The notes: generated from the letters alone by a model not told the origin. Numbered from the stretch's first letter, positions 46,930 through 59,006 are shown. The stretch: DNA of 64,000 nt from Euonymus europaeus (GCA_963580455.1 OY756969.1:21052760-21116759), one strand, 5' to 3'. Numbers and translations: made by a program.

Positions 46930-48080
46930 TATTACTATAATGTGGCTTGCATTGTCGATAAGAACTAGGGGCTTTCTAACTGAACCATACAAATCGTGAT
47001 TTTTTTGTATGGGTGGACTTTCCAAAGAAGCTATTAGATGAGAATGATTAGGTCGGTGATTGGTTTCAACTCTTGAAGAACCAATCATTGATTTGTCTGC
47101 AACTCTAAATTTATTGCTCAGAATTAGGTTAATTAGTTAGCAGCAGATGAAGGTGCCGTCTATGAAGAAATCCACAAGCTTTGTGATTATAAATTTGGGA
47201 TGTAGTCAGTGGCTATATTCATTGAGTACAATCTTTCTTTCGAAAAAAAAAAAAAAAGTCCATGACAAGTATATGGCATAATAGTTTTAAATTTTGAATG
47301 ACATATACTATTGATTTATTTTAACATAATAACTATTTAGTGCTAAAATAAATTATCAATAAATATATTGATATTTTCTTCTTTATGCAAATTTCTTAAT
47401 TATTTGGAAAAAATGTTAAAAGAGCATAGGCTAAATATACACTATAGCCTAACATAATTTATGTATCATGCCATGTGTGCATGTCACCTAGATAATTTTT
47501 ATTAAAATAATAATGCTTGAATTGATTCTCCCGCTTCTCTTTGTATTGTGATTTTTTTTTTATTCATATAGGCGACAATTCTTATTTGGTTTTCTAAGAC
47601 TTTTATGAACCTGTGACTATTTTTTTAGTCTGGACAATTAAGTTATCTAATCTGTCAATCACATTGTATTTGTTCGACAATTTCACTGAAAATAATTTGT
47701 CACCTGTGAAACTAAAATGACGTTCATTATAGGCATAATATGAACATCTAAATGCAATAATCTGTCAGCTACATAATCCAGCAATATACAGTAGCCAAAA
47801 AAAATTGCATATAACTATTGTTCATAACATGCATCATAGGGATTGATAGTAGTGTCATGATAATTATTATATCATATGTTGATCAAACCCAACAATCAAA
47901 AGAGTGACAAGAAACAAAAGTGAAGCATATCACTGAACTATATGATATGATGACACTGCAAATAGTATTATAGATTTATAAGTAGCTATAATGAATAATG
48001 TAATAAATAAAATGGACAATGTGATAAGAATCTGCGAGATTACCAATCAAATAACATGTGAAATAAGGCATAAAGTAACA
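46930..48080. other. AT-rich intergenic stretch
   Basis: Only homopolymer runs (for example A-run near 47244-47258) and AT-rich text. No ORF, RNA gene or repeat pair recognised. Confidence 0.45.
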
Positions 48081-48353
48081 CTTGCTCTTTCCTTTTTTGC
48101 AATATTGGAACACTGTAACCTATCCAATGGGTAAATCTCTCGATAAGTTCCCATTTTTCACTCATTATCCTTTGCGGTCTCAACTTATCTGGCAAATCGA
48201 GTTCATCGACATTGCAAAATATTATGTCAATATCGACAACATCCTTCTACGATCACTTCACTGGATCCTATTTCTTAGTCACGTCATAATCAAAATCAAG
48301 GCCCTCTCTTGCAACCCGAGTCTTCTTCTTGATTCCTCTAATCATCGACCCTT

Positions 48354-48900
48354 TTACTTTTTTTTCCTTTCAAATTGAAGTGGGGTAACCTCACTTGCAA
48401 TCACCCTTGTCCTAGGCTCAACGTACATGACTTTTTCAACTTCACTTGAATTAAAGACAGGGTCCGTTTCAACCTTACTTGGCATTGCCATATCAACAGG
48501 GATCTTCCACAAGAATAGTGCTACTATGTCATTAGTCTCTGCCTTCAACCTTTCCAACTCAAGCGCTACTTCTATCTTCTCCTTCTCGACATCAACTTTA
48601 GTTTCCTTCATATTCTGTAATTCCAATCTCAACAACTCCAACTCACTATCCTTCGTTCTTAAGCAAACTTATGCTTAAGTCTTCTATTTTCTTTTGCATT
48701 TTTTCCTGTTCTACGTGGAACAAATTCTTCACCTCCAATATTTAAATATCCTTCCGCACTTTGTGCCATTCTTGCTCAGTGATTTTTATCCTTTCTAGTG
48801 CTTCATTCATGGTCTTGATCGCATCATTTGATTTTTGTTCCTCATCATCTTTTGTTGGAGAATCCAATGAGATGGCATATAAATTATCGTCATCCACTCA
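48354..48900 (-). pseudogene. Broken coiled-coil protein remnant
   Basis: Minus-strand translation in two frames gives Glu/Lys-rich heptad-like text: SLDSPTKDDEEQKSNDAIK, MNEALERIKITEQEWHKV, then after stops and a frameshift RLELQNMKETKVDVEKEKI and EVALELERLKAETNDIVAL. The composition is that of a real coiled coil, not random AT-rich sequence. The parent gene or transposon protein was not identified. Confidence 0.5.
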
Positions 48901-49599
48901 AACTCCTTCATTAGTTCACCTAGGCGGATGAAACGTGCGATGGCATCAACTACGGTGAGAGGTTCGTCAGGCAGATATAGTATAAGTTTGTTTGATACAG
49001 AGTATGTCTGACAGAGTATAAACTAAAGTGCAGAGAGAAGCTCAGCGTGTAATTTAGTATATACATTCTGCCAAACAAATGAGAATACAGTGAACCAAAA
49101 AGGTGTTCTTGGGTAAAATGAAAGATTATTTCTAAATTTTTTGCATTTCAGTAATAAGTATTAATGTATGCTGGGCTTTTATGTTATGGGCCGAACTTTA
49201 GGCTTTAGCCATCCAACTTTTACTCCGTATAAATGTAAAAGAAGACAAAAAAGAGGATGGGCATCATTGTCGGAACTTGGAATGATCCAAAGCAGAAAAT
49301 GACATCCACTACTACGACAAGGAGGATGGGCCATCTGTCCATTTCCCAAAGCCCATTTCAGTCTCCATAACGCTAGACACCAAGTAGGGTCCGGTAGAAT
49401 ATGACAACAAAAGTATATAAAAATGGACACGTATAGCAATCCTCCACCTACTCTAATCAGATCCAGAATAGATATTATTATTATTTTGTGACTGTTCCAT
49501 CCTTATCGCCATTTTGATCAAAATTCCCCTTTGCTGATTCCACTTCCCAATAATTAAAATAATTTATCTGATATTAAATTATATGAACTCGAAATATCT

Positions 49600-50060
49600 T
49601 CAACTCGAAATATTTTGGTTGAACTTTAATTCAATCTATCTTATCGTAACGAATGTTCAAAGAATAAACTTAAATCATCGTTCTCGATCATTAAATCTTA
49701 ACGAATTCGTGTATCAGATTTTCATACTGTAACCTAAATAAAAAGTGTTAAACTATAAAGAGAACGAATTTGCTAAACTCTAACGGGTTCGTGTATGCTC
49801 AACATATTGATTAAGACAATTTAAAATAGAAAAATTAATTTTTCTTCATTTAATATGTATTTTTTTTAAAAGTCTTCAATTTTGGCATGAATCCAGAAAA
49901 TAGAAATCAAATTAATTATAAAAAACCTAATAAATAGACTTGATTGCAAATAAATTTAAATGAGTGACTTCCTCCTAATAAGTCTCATAAAATAAACCTA
50001 CCTATCATTTTATCATAATAAAAATATGAAATGAAAATACTCATGTAGAATACTATTTTT
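49600..50060. repeat. Dispersed repeat, copy 1 (DRM1 upstream side)
   Basis: Shares ordered text with 55930-56530, same orientation: CATACTGTAAC, AACGGGTTCGTGTATGCTCA (copy 2 AACGGGCTCGTATATGCTCA), ACATATTGATTA, TTTAATATGTA, GGCATGAATCCAGAAAATA and AATTAATTATAAAAAACCTA. It ends about 70 bp before the DRM1 TATA box. Confidence 0.75.
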
Positions 50061-50125
50061 TATATTTTATTATTCAATATTGGGAGTCCAAATAGATATT
50101 TTTAATTAGCAAACACCCACCTCTA

Positions 50126-50132
50126 TATAATA
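50126..50132 (+). promoter_or_regulatory. Probable TATA box of DRM1
   Basis: CTATATAATAAG lies about 70 bp upstream of the DRM1 start codon, in a good position for a TATA box with a short leader (GAAAGGAGAGAGAAAAAAAGG is purine-rich). Confidence 0.6.
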
Positions 50133-50196
50133 AGCAAAGTTGAAGCCGACCAAACTATCAGGAAAGGAGAGAGAAAAAAAGGCTGGAAGAAAGAAA

Positions 50197-51230
50197 ATGG
50201 TTCTGCTAGACAAGATTTGGGATGATGTTGCTGCAGGTCCTCCACCTGAACGTGGCCTCGGCAGGCTTAGAAAGTTGGCCACCCCCTTGAACATCAAAGG
50301 TACCGCTAGATCTATATATGGACACAAAAATTAGTTCATATATATATATATATATATCTATTTGATTAGATAAATTTTTTGAAGATCTGTTATGTGTGTA
50401 GATGGTGAATTTGGGGAGGGGAGCAAGTACCGGAGGTCGGTGTCGACGCCGGCGAGTCCAGGGACACCATTAACGCCGGTGACACCAACAACACCAGCAT
50501 CGGCTCGTAAAGACAACGTGTGGAGGAGTGTGTTCCACCCAGGTAGCAACCTCGCAACCAAGGGGATCGGTTCTGATATCTTTGACAAGCCACAGCCAAA
50601 CTCTCCCAGTATTTATGATTGGTACGTACGGACCATTAATTCTCTCATACTTCTTTTCTTTGGCTAGTAATTAATTAAGAGGATAAAATAGCTAGATACT
50701 CTGTTTGGTTGCTGAGAAAGATGAAAGATGATACATATATCATGATGCCACTACTGATCCAATTGAAGGGTATTATATATATAGATATTGTCCTTCTTAT
50801 TTTTCTTTTTCGCAAGAGAAAAAAAAATGGTGAGGGATGGAGTGAGGACTTGAGCCTCAAAGTTTACTTGTTCTGTGTTTTTGTTGTTCTTTTCCCTCAT
50901 TTTCTCAGCAACCAAAAGGAGGCTAAAAATAACAGGTGGAAGGAGGAAAACCTGGCTTTCTGTTTCATAGGCGCGTGGAAATAAACATTTTAGTGACTTG
51001 GGTAAACGAAATTATGCTCATGCATATATGGTATATATCTTCTTCCAGTACTTTTCTTTTTCTTCGGTGGATTCAAGCCGTTAGATCTATTTTTATCTCA
51101 CGGTGATATATGATTCCAATGGTTAATTTTAATTTATTGGGTTGGGTTGATTAGTAAGAGAAGATTGGTACTGTTATTGGGTCACTGCAGGCTCTACAGT
51201 GGGGAGACAAGGAGCAAGCATCATCGCTGA
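50197..51230 (+). CDS. DRM1: Dormancy/auxin-associated protein DRM1
   Basis: Small plant-specific, probably intrinsically disordered protein. Its mRNA marks bud dormancy and growth arrest and is auxin-repressed in several species. The molecular function is unknown. Exons 50197-50299, 50402-50621 and 51191-51230 total 363 nt, 120 residues, in frame. The N-terminus has [20 protein letters not shown], the conserved family start. The middle is a [19 protein letters not shown] proline/threonine-directed segment with possible phosphosites. The C-terminus has [20 protein letters not shown] and ends [15 protein letters not shown]. Intron 1 carries a (TA)n microsatellite. Length fits the family. The upstream ~500 bp is repeat-derived (49600-50060). 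Confidence 0.95.
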
Positions 51231-51638
51231 AGTGGATAGACTGAGTGAATGTATGGTGGCATGTAAATACTGTCCTTTTGCTTTGCCTGTCCGCGACGTG
51301 TCCTTTTTGTTTTGATGTCTTTGACAACTTGTCTTACTTTAATAACTTGTCTTACTTTAATTTGCAAACCGAGGTACACATGATATGTGTGTGTGTGTCT
51401 GTATATATATTATCGTTTTTAGTGACTAAATAAATTGCGTTATGTTATCGTCTTTTAATTTAAATTTTTGTACTGTAAAACGACAATTTGTTTAATCGTT
51501 TGTGCTTATCTACTTGAATGGCGTAGTTTTATTGAATACGTTAACACTGATTGAAGAATTCTGTTGATACTCTTGAAATTTGCATCTATATGTGTGTTCC
51601 TGTATATAAATTTTTTGACAGAATGATGTTGCATATCT

Positions 51639-52164
51639 AGGAGGGCAGGAAGAAATCAAATCGAACCGAACCAAACTCCGAACCGTATGCCGAGCCAAAA
51701 AATTAAGTTCGACTCGGTTTATCGGTTTGTGGTTCGGTTTCGATTTTTGATAATTCAGATTACGGTTCGGTTTCGGTTTCAACCCGAAAATCGGACTATA
51801 TTTTTATATTTTTTAAATTAAAATATATATGTGGTGTCACTGTTACTATTAGTAATTTAGACTATTTACTTATTTAATGTTACATAGTTACACTAGATTG
51901 TATTTGTATATATATGTTGGTTTGAGTATAATTAAATGCATTTGAGTACTAATTGATTTAGATAAATTATTAATTGACTTAGACTATTGTAGGTGATGCA
52001 TTAATTCGGTTTAAATCGAAAAATCAAACCGTTTAATAAATTTCGGTTCAGTATGATTTCATATAATATACGATTTGGTTCGGTCTATCTTATTTCTGAA
52101 CTTTAGTTTTTGGTCCTTTTACTTTTGATTTAAAAGCGGACTGAAAACCCGTACTTTCACTCCT
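51639..52164. mobile_element. Non-autonomous hAT element rich in GGTTCGGTTT
   Basis: 526 bp flanked by a perfect 8-bp duplication, GCATATCT (51631-51638 and 52165-52172). The ends are short inverted repeats (AGGAG facing CTCCT). Both subterminal regions are packed with CGGTTYGGTT words in opposite orientations (51660-51785 and 52005-52090). There is no ORF. Confidence 0.88.
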
Positions 52165-52559
52165 GCATATCTCCTAAATTGTTGAATGTGAATTCGGACT
52201 TTTAAAAATGGTAGAGCTCTCTCTCCCGTTAACACAGGAGAGACAATAATGGAGAATCAAAAATAAAATATCATAGGATGGATTCAAAAATAAAGAGCAT
52301 AGGATAAGGTAGGTGGGTATGGGTCACTTTGAAATAAATAAATAATCGTTAAAATCAAAATCAAATCGATTGATAAAAAAAATTATAAAAAATGATGGTT
52401 AATCACTATTTGATCAATAATTATTTATAACTAATTGAGTATTAGTTGAATGTAATTTAGTGGGTTCTAATCTTCAATATGAAGACTAGAGATTGGAGTT
52501 AAAGGTTGTTAAAAGTCATTTTTTGGTCGAATTTAAATTGACTCTAAAGTGATCATGTT

Positions 52560-53342
52560 TTTTTTTTTTTGATCGAAAGCTTCAACACTTTTATTAATTA
52601 TCCGTTAAGCATGTTACATCGGCATCAGCCAGATGGACCATCCAAACAGGATAAGAGGAGGTCCATAATTCCTCAGAACAAGTAGAAAGAGCAAAACGAG
52701 CCATCGTATGAGCCACCGAATTCCCTGTTCGACGAATGTGGGAGAAAGAAATGGAAGAGAAGGTGGAAGCTAGAGCAAAACAATCCTCCAGTACCAGACC
52801 CTCCTCAGATATACCCGGATCTTGCCGCGTAAGTGCACTGATAGTACACAGAGAATCCCCTTCCAAAATGACATGAAAAAGGTCCAAATGAAGGGCCAAG
52901 CAAAGACCCGCACGAGCTGCCAAAGCTTCAAGAATTCGGGGAGAGGGACATCCACGAAGGGGCAGCGCTGTAGCGGCCACCAGACCACCGTCCTCCCTCC
53001 TGATCACCACCCCCAGCCCAGCCCGAGATGTTTCAATACAAAGAGCTGCATCACAATTAACTTTAAACATTCCAGGAGAAGGAGCACACCAAGTACTACC
53101 AGCAATCCTCTCACTTGGGCAACTCAGCTGAACAATAGATTGATTAGTCCCTGGATCATTATGCAGCCCCTCTGTCGACCCATCTTGAGCCACCCCCCTC
53201 TGCTCACTCACTCGACCCGGAAGTCCCTCATCAACGTTAATCATAAGGACCTCACTAGTAATATCAGTTATCTCCCTCAATTGCCCATTTTTGGATGATT
53301 TTTTAGCCTCCAGAAATTCTTCAAGTAAAGTGGTAGCACGAG
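52560..53342 (-). mobile_element. 5'-truncated L1 fragment (RNase H end)
   Basis: A perfect 14-bp duplication, AAAGTGATCATGTT, flanks it (52546-52559 and 53343-53356). The T-run at 52558-52570 is its poly(A) tail. The only coding text (52594-53280) is a plant L1 RNase H domain: MFKVNCDAALCIETSRAGLG, LEGDSLCTISAL and SFSHIRRTGNSVAHTMARF. This frame is open, but it is only the 3' end of ORF2. Confidence 0.92.
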
Positions 53343-53431
53343 AAAGTGATCATGTTAAGCGTGATATATTAAGTGCAAAATAATAGAAATGTGGGAATCT
53401 CATATTTCATAATTGTGTTGTGTGACTTGAG

Positions 53432-53888
53432 TTTTTTTTTTTTTTTTTGATGAAAGCAATCCTTACCCGAGAGGCAAGGAAAGAGCCACTAACATTAACA
53501 AAACAAGAGTTCAACAATTAGAAGGAGAATTACATCAAAGACAACAAACTCAGACTAGAGCAATTAGCCAAGGCTTGCTGGAAAGCCTCATGCGCTAATC
53601 TATGAGCCTGAGAGTTAAGAGCTCGAGGGATCCATTCCCAAGAAACACTAAGCTTTTGAATAGCAATGAAGTCTAAAACATCAAAAAATAAAGAAGACAG
53701 GGACCAGCTGGGAGCCATTCGAGCCTCCTTCAAACTAGAAATGCACGCTAGACAATCAGATCGGATAATGATCGAAGACCAGCTATTAGACACAGCAAGC
53801 TTCAAAGCAAAATAAATAGCTAAGAGTTCTCCTTTTTCAGCCGACGCAGCAAACCCAGCAAAGGACCAATTAAGAATAAAGGATGATC
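53432..53888 (-). mobile_element. Second 5'-truncated L1 fragment
   Basis: T-run 53432-53448 (poly(A) tail) followed on the minus strand by RNase H-like text: GELLAIYFALKLAVSN, IIIRSDCLACISSLK, SWEWIPRALNSQAHRLAHEA. It sits inside unit A of the tandem array between GACTTGAG and TTTATAAAC, which are adjacent in units B and C. A clear target duplication is not visible. Confidence 0.85.
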
Positions 53889-54849
53889 TTTATAAACCTA
53901 AGTGTTTGATATAAGACTTGGGCCCAATGACACCCAAGCTTTTGTGAAGGAGAGACTCTACATAAAGGGCTTGGGCTCACTAAAACACACACAAGCATGG
54001 GCATGGGCTCGGGCTTGGGCTTACGTAGCCCATCTGGACTTAATATTATAAAAAATGGTGGTCAACCACTATTTGAGCAATAATTATTTACAACTAATTG
54101 AGTATTAGTTGAATATAATTTATTGGATTCTAATCTTCAATATGAAGACTATAAATTGGAGTTAAAGGTTGTTAAAAGTCATTTTTTGGTTGAATTGAAA
54201 TTGACTCTAAAGTAGTCATGTTAAACGTGATATATTGAGTGCAAAATAATAGAAATGTGAGAATCTCACATTTCATAAATTGTGTTGTGTGACTTGGATT
54301 TATAAACTCAAGTGTTTGATGTAAGACTTGGGTCCAATGACACCCAAGCTTTTGTGAAGGAGAGACTCTACATAAAGGGTTTGAGCTCACTAAAACACAC
54401 AAATGCATGGGCTCGGGCTCAGGCACGGGCTTACGTAGCCCATCTGGACTTAATATTATAAAAAATGGTGGTTAACCACTATTTGAGCAATAATTATTTA
54501 CAAATAATTGAGTATTAATTGAATATAATTTATTGGGTTCTAATCTTCAATATGAAGACTAGAAATTGGAGTTAAAGGTTGTTAAAAGTCATTTTTTGGT
54601 TGAATTGAAATTGACTCTAAAGTGGTCATGTTAAGCGTGATATATTGAGTGCAAAATAATAGAAATGTGAGAATCTCACATTTCATAATTGTGTTGTGTG
54701 ACTTGGGTTTATAAACTCAAGTCTTTGATGTAAGACTTGGGCCCAATGCCACCCAAGCTTTTGTGAGGGAGAGACTCCACATAAAGGGCTTGGGCTCACT
54801 AAAACACACACGCATGGGCTCGGGCTTACGTAGCCCATCTGGACTTAAT

Positions 54850-55445
54850 ATTTTGTGCTAGCCCACTACCCAGGTTTGTTGAATGTGGACATGAGGCTTA
54901 TTCGAAATTCAAAATTTTCATTACAGAATTAATTCAAACATTTCCGTTACAATATTAATTCGGTTTAATACTGAATTTAATTCATTTTTCTTGGGTTCTA
55001 CTATAAATAGTAGCCCAAATGGTATGGAAAGGGTACACCATTTTCTCCAAAGCTTTACTTTGCCAAAATTCTCTTTCCATAGCTTTTCATCTTCCCAGCA
55101 ATTCTTTCTGAGAGTGCATTATATTCTTGATTCGAACGAGTCTATCAATATACTTGTGTCACCTACCGGTAGAAGGGAGTGTCGTATCTTGGGAGGTGTT
55201 TGCATACTTTAGCATTGACACCGGTGGCTGGGTCATTTTCACCTTCAGGAGATTTGCGGTTCGCATACCTCACTTCAATCTCGTGTTTGCATGCAATCCG
55301 ATCCGGTATTTGGTAACTTTAGTTGTTCTCACTTTAAATTCTACATATATGATACGTATTGTTTTATGCTTTATTGAATTGTAAAATTTGTTGTATTTTA
55401 TGTGTTAATCTACTTCATATTTGCATTGTATTATTTCTAACACAA
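54850..55445 (+). promoter_or_regulatory. LTR-like promoter/leader segment
   Basis: Text CTACTATAAATAGTAGCCC near 55000 is a strong TATA box. About 35 bp on, a leader-like TTTTCTCCAAAGC stretch follows. The segment ends near TTATTTCTAACA. Preceded by the tandem array, this has the layout of an LTR with repeats in U3, then TATA, R and U5. I could not fix the borders: an AAAAA duplication is possible but low-complexity. It could instead be a lost gene's promoter. Confidence 0.35.
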
Positions 55446-55929
55446 AAAACATTTTCCTCTTAAATTGATTAAAAAAAACTAAAAAATGGGTTATAACTGA
55501 TAAAAATACGGACAATTGACGTATTAGCGTCTCGCAGTTACTACCCGTAATTAAATTGAATTTATATATACGAATGTACTTAAATTGAATTTATATATAC
55601 GAAGGCATGTTAAAATCATTTATGTCATCACTATTGGAATTATTTTTGAGAGAATTGCAGATGGGTCTACTTTCGTAATCTTATTAAGTTTATTCATAAA
55701 ACTTATTTGAAAAAGAGTCTAATTCATTGTATCTTTTGTATTTTTCTTATAAACAAAATTTTAAAATATTTTATCTCTCAAAGTACGTGGTAAATTTGAA
55801 AAAAAAATTGCATATTCGAATTCAACATGTAAAACTCTCTCTAACAAGACTAATTATCGATAGTTTTTAACGTACTTTTTTAATTAAATTATTTTTTTAA
55901 AAATAATTTAATTAGTATATATGCTATTT

Positions 55930-56530
55930 AATTTGTTTTCACTACGGTAACCTAAATAATAAGTGTTAAACCCTAAAATGAACGGATTCGCTAAACCCTT
56001 AGAGACTCATATATCGTATTTTGATGCTATAACCTAAACAACAAGTGTTAAACTCTAAATTCACTAAACTCTAACGGGCTCGTGTATCATATTTTTATGT
56101 TGTAACCTAAACAATATGTGTTAAATCCTAGGGAGAACGGATTCGTTAAACCCTATTAGATTCGTGTATCGAATTTTCATACTGTAACTTAAATAAACCC
56201 TAAAGAGAATAAATTCGCTAAACCCTAACGGGCTCGTATATGCTCAACATATTGATTAGGGCATCAAAATAATTAATTAAAAGAGAAAAATTAATACATT
56301 TTTTAAAATTAATTTTTTTTATTTAATATGTACTTTTTTTAAAAGTCTCTAACCTTGCCATGAATCTAGAAAATAAAATTTAAATTAATTATAAAAAAAC
56401 CTAATAATTAGACTTAGTTACAAATAAATTTAAATGACATTATCGTTAATAAATCTAATAAAATAGATTTACCTATAATTTTGCCATTACTTTTTTTGCA
56501 AAAATAGAATATGATATGAGATTCATACCC
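55930..56530. repeat. Dispersed repeat, copy 2, with internal ~100-bp units
   Basis: Same family as 49600-50060. Internally, a unit reading AAACCCTAACGGG-TCGTGTAT, CATACTGTAACCTAAA and AAGTGTTAAA-CCTAAAGAGA occurs about four times between 55940 and 56260. No ORF. Confidence 0.75.
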
Positions 56531-56775
56531 TAAACTCTAAATCCTAGAAGGACAAATGCATCATAATATATTCAAAAAAGAAAAAAAAATCACGAAAATC
56601 TTCAAATTATAGTAAATGTAGTTTAAAAGTTTACATATTGTTGAACTCTTTCAGAGTATTAAAAATTATAAAATCAATAATTATGCAGCATTAAACAATC
56701 TGCAACCATAAAGTTCTGAGAAGTTTAGACAAACAATAATTGTAAACTTCATGCTTGTTTTTCATGCGAAATCAG

Positions 56776-59006
56776 TCAACTCTCATTGCAATACATCTCT
56801 CTCTTATCATATGCCAGAACCTGAAAGAAGACATGGAGAGTAAAACATATCATTTTATGTACTTGAATCTATTTACACGGTTTTCTGATGATGATTTTTG
56901 TATGTAATTGTGTGCATATTGTGTGATGTAGAGAGAAGCTCACCAACTTGTCATCACTGATACAGTAATTTGCTATGATATCTGACAATGTTGGTTGCTC
57001 TTCAAGAACATGCATCTTGCCTTTACTAAGGTCAATTAGAGAAGGGTTTTCGAATGCAAAATCAACAGAGACTACTCCCCCAATTTGAGAATGCAATTCT
57101 TTCACTAAGTATATTTCAACTTCATGAGCTTCAACTTCAGTTTCCTGGGAAACATACTTCACCAAAAGTTGAAAAAGTAAAGTAAATATTGAATGGTGAA
57201 GATAGAAAAGAGAAGATTTATTTTGAGTGTAATTAAGAAACTCACTTTAGATAGTTGCCTCACTAATAGATTGGACTTGCAGAAGATATCCGGCTGCTCG
57301 AGACTGGGGATTCTTTGTTCCTCAATTGAAAGAAGCATGATGCGTATTTCTAACTGAAATGAACAAAAAAAAATGTTACATTTAGTGAATTTTACCAGTT
57401 AGAGTCTAAGGATGATCTGAATGAGTAATATATAACAATTAAATGAACATAAATCTACTTTACCAATTCAACCCTCTCTGTAGGCACAGTAGAGATCTGC
57501 AGAGATGAGCGAGCTCCACTGCATTTCTTGTTCCGCTGAGAAGACGAATCTCTTGCTGAGAGCCTTTTCTTACTTACGGATTCTGCTTGTCTTTTGTAAG
57601 TCAGAGAAATTGAATCTTGGATCTGTCCATATAAATTTTTAGTTCAAACTCTTCATGTAATAAGAAAATACAAATCTCCATATAGATTTGTTATAAATTA
57701 AGACGAAATCACTACCTATTGTTTCTCTTAAAAGCAGGGTTGTCAAAAAAAATGGGGAAAACTTTAACGGATTAAAAGCAAATTATTTGGTCATTTTTAT
57801 AAAAAAAATTACATGTTTTTCACTAAAATCAATCAAAAACCAAACCAAAAAATTGGCTTAACGGACCGAAAACCGACTAAACTACTTGGTCAAAATATGT
57901 GTCAAAAACCGACCATTAACACCCAACTTAAAAGTCAAGTCATTACAAGATATTTTTAAGTTAATATATTGATATATGTCTATGAAATATTTTAAGGGTA
58001 CAATGATCACAGGTTTACCTGCTTGTTGTGAGCTATCTCCTCTTCTTGAAAAACTAATTCCTAGCCCAAATATTCAACAAGCGAGATGATTTAGTTAAAG
58101 AATATATATATGTGTGTGTGTGTGTGATAAAGAGATGTATCATATAGGCCAAAGCATACCTCTGCTTCAAATTTGTTAAGATCTGGAAATAGAACTGAAA
58201 TGATTGCATCAAAGTTTGGATCATCTTTAAAGGAACGACGACTCGCACAATATCTGCGGCAAACGGGGCACTCCTTTTTTCTGTATATCGAATTTGTTGA
58301 CTTCTGGTTAAATCATTCAAATAAATGACAGTACTGAAGAGAACAAACTAGATAGGATAACCTGAATTCATAGATTTGGAGAGTAAATAGCTAGGTTTTC
58401 CAGAAACATGGAGCAAAGATATGTAGTAGCGAGAATATGAGAAACAATTTCTTTCTGGCATTTGTAATAATAATAATAATGAGAATCGTTTTGTTAGAGA
58501 TTTACCCTATACGCATTGCTTTTTCTATGCATTCCGCGCAGAATCGATGCAGACATTTCATCATCATCTTTGTTTTGCGAATGATCCCTGCAAAGTTTTT
58601 GAATTTTGTTCATGAATCGAAGAAGAAAAACAAACACATTTTGACTATAAAATCTTACCTAGACAAATCGGACACTGTAGAATCCCTCGAATTTCTTCAC
58701 AATCGATATAAACATATCTGCAGCACACAGTACTAACACACACTTTTACTACACAAAGCATGCAGATCACAGAAGGAGAGCAACTAGTACTGCATCAAAC
58801 TAATAATAACATGATATATAAAAAAAAAAATTACTCCGACGGTTCTTCGTCGCTAGACACTGGACTTCGATCAGCTTCTGCAAAACCAATCACACAAAAA
58901 AAATAACCCAAATGAAAAAATGAAAACTTGGTTCACAAAGTAATTGGCTTCACCCACCATCACCATCACCATCATCATCAACAGGTTTCTCTTCATGGGT
59001 AGACAT
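56776..59006 (-). CDS. RING1: RING1-type Polycomb E3 ubiquitin ligase, compact form
   Basis: Predicted PRC1-like histone H2A ubiquitin ligase subunit, nuclear. Exons: 58958-59006, 58835-58877, 58659-58717, 58506-58587, 58160-58280, 58019-58060, 57464-57622, 57246-57353, 56944-57156 and 56776-56820. They total 921 nt, 306 residues, in frame at every junction. C3HC4 RING: C46, C49, C62, H64, C67, C70, C82 and C85 (CPICLGII, CLHRFCAECIEKAMRIG, ECPVCRRYCASRRS), followed by the RING1 hallmark DDPNFDAIISVLFPDLNKF. The C-terminal RAWUL ubiquitin-like domain (about 186-306) has EVEIYLVKELHSQIGG and ends DDKLVLAYDKRE. It is shorter than Arabidopsis RING1A/B as I recall, mainly in the central linker. 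The acidic N-terminus (DDDGDGDGDEAD) comes from a CAT-type microsatellite. Confidence 0.9.
58106..58127. repeat. (TA)n(TG)n microsatellite in a RING1 intron
   Basis: ATATATATATGTGTGTGTGTGTGTG-type compound repeat between the 58060 and 58160 exons. Likely length-polymorphic. Confidence 0.85.

Larger units (their letters stand above)
52380..54850. repeat. Three-unit ~415-bp tandem array
   Basis: Units begin TTATAAAAAATGRTGGTYAA, pass TTCAATATGAAGACTA, TAAAGGTTGTTAAAAGTC and GTGTTGTGTGACTTG, and end ACGTAGCCCATCTGGACTTA. Unit A (from about 52385) is split by two L1 fragments and resumes at 53889. Unit B is about 54049-54463 and unit C about 54464-54850. Confidence 0.88.

Noticed and set aside
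55940..56260. Interstitial telomere repeats (CCCTAAA)
   Set aside because: The word occurs once per ~100-bp unit, never in tandem heptamers.
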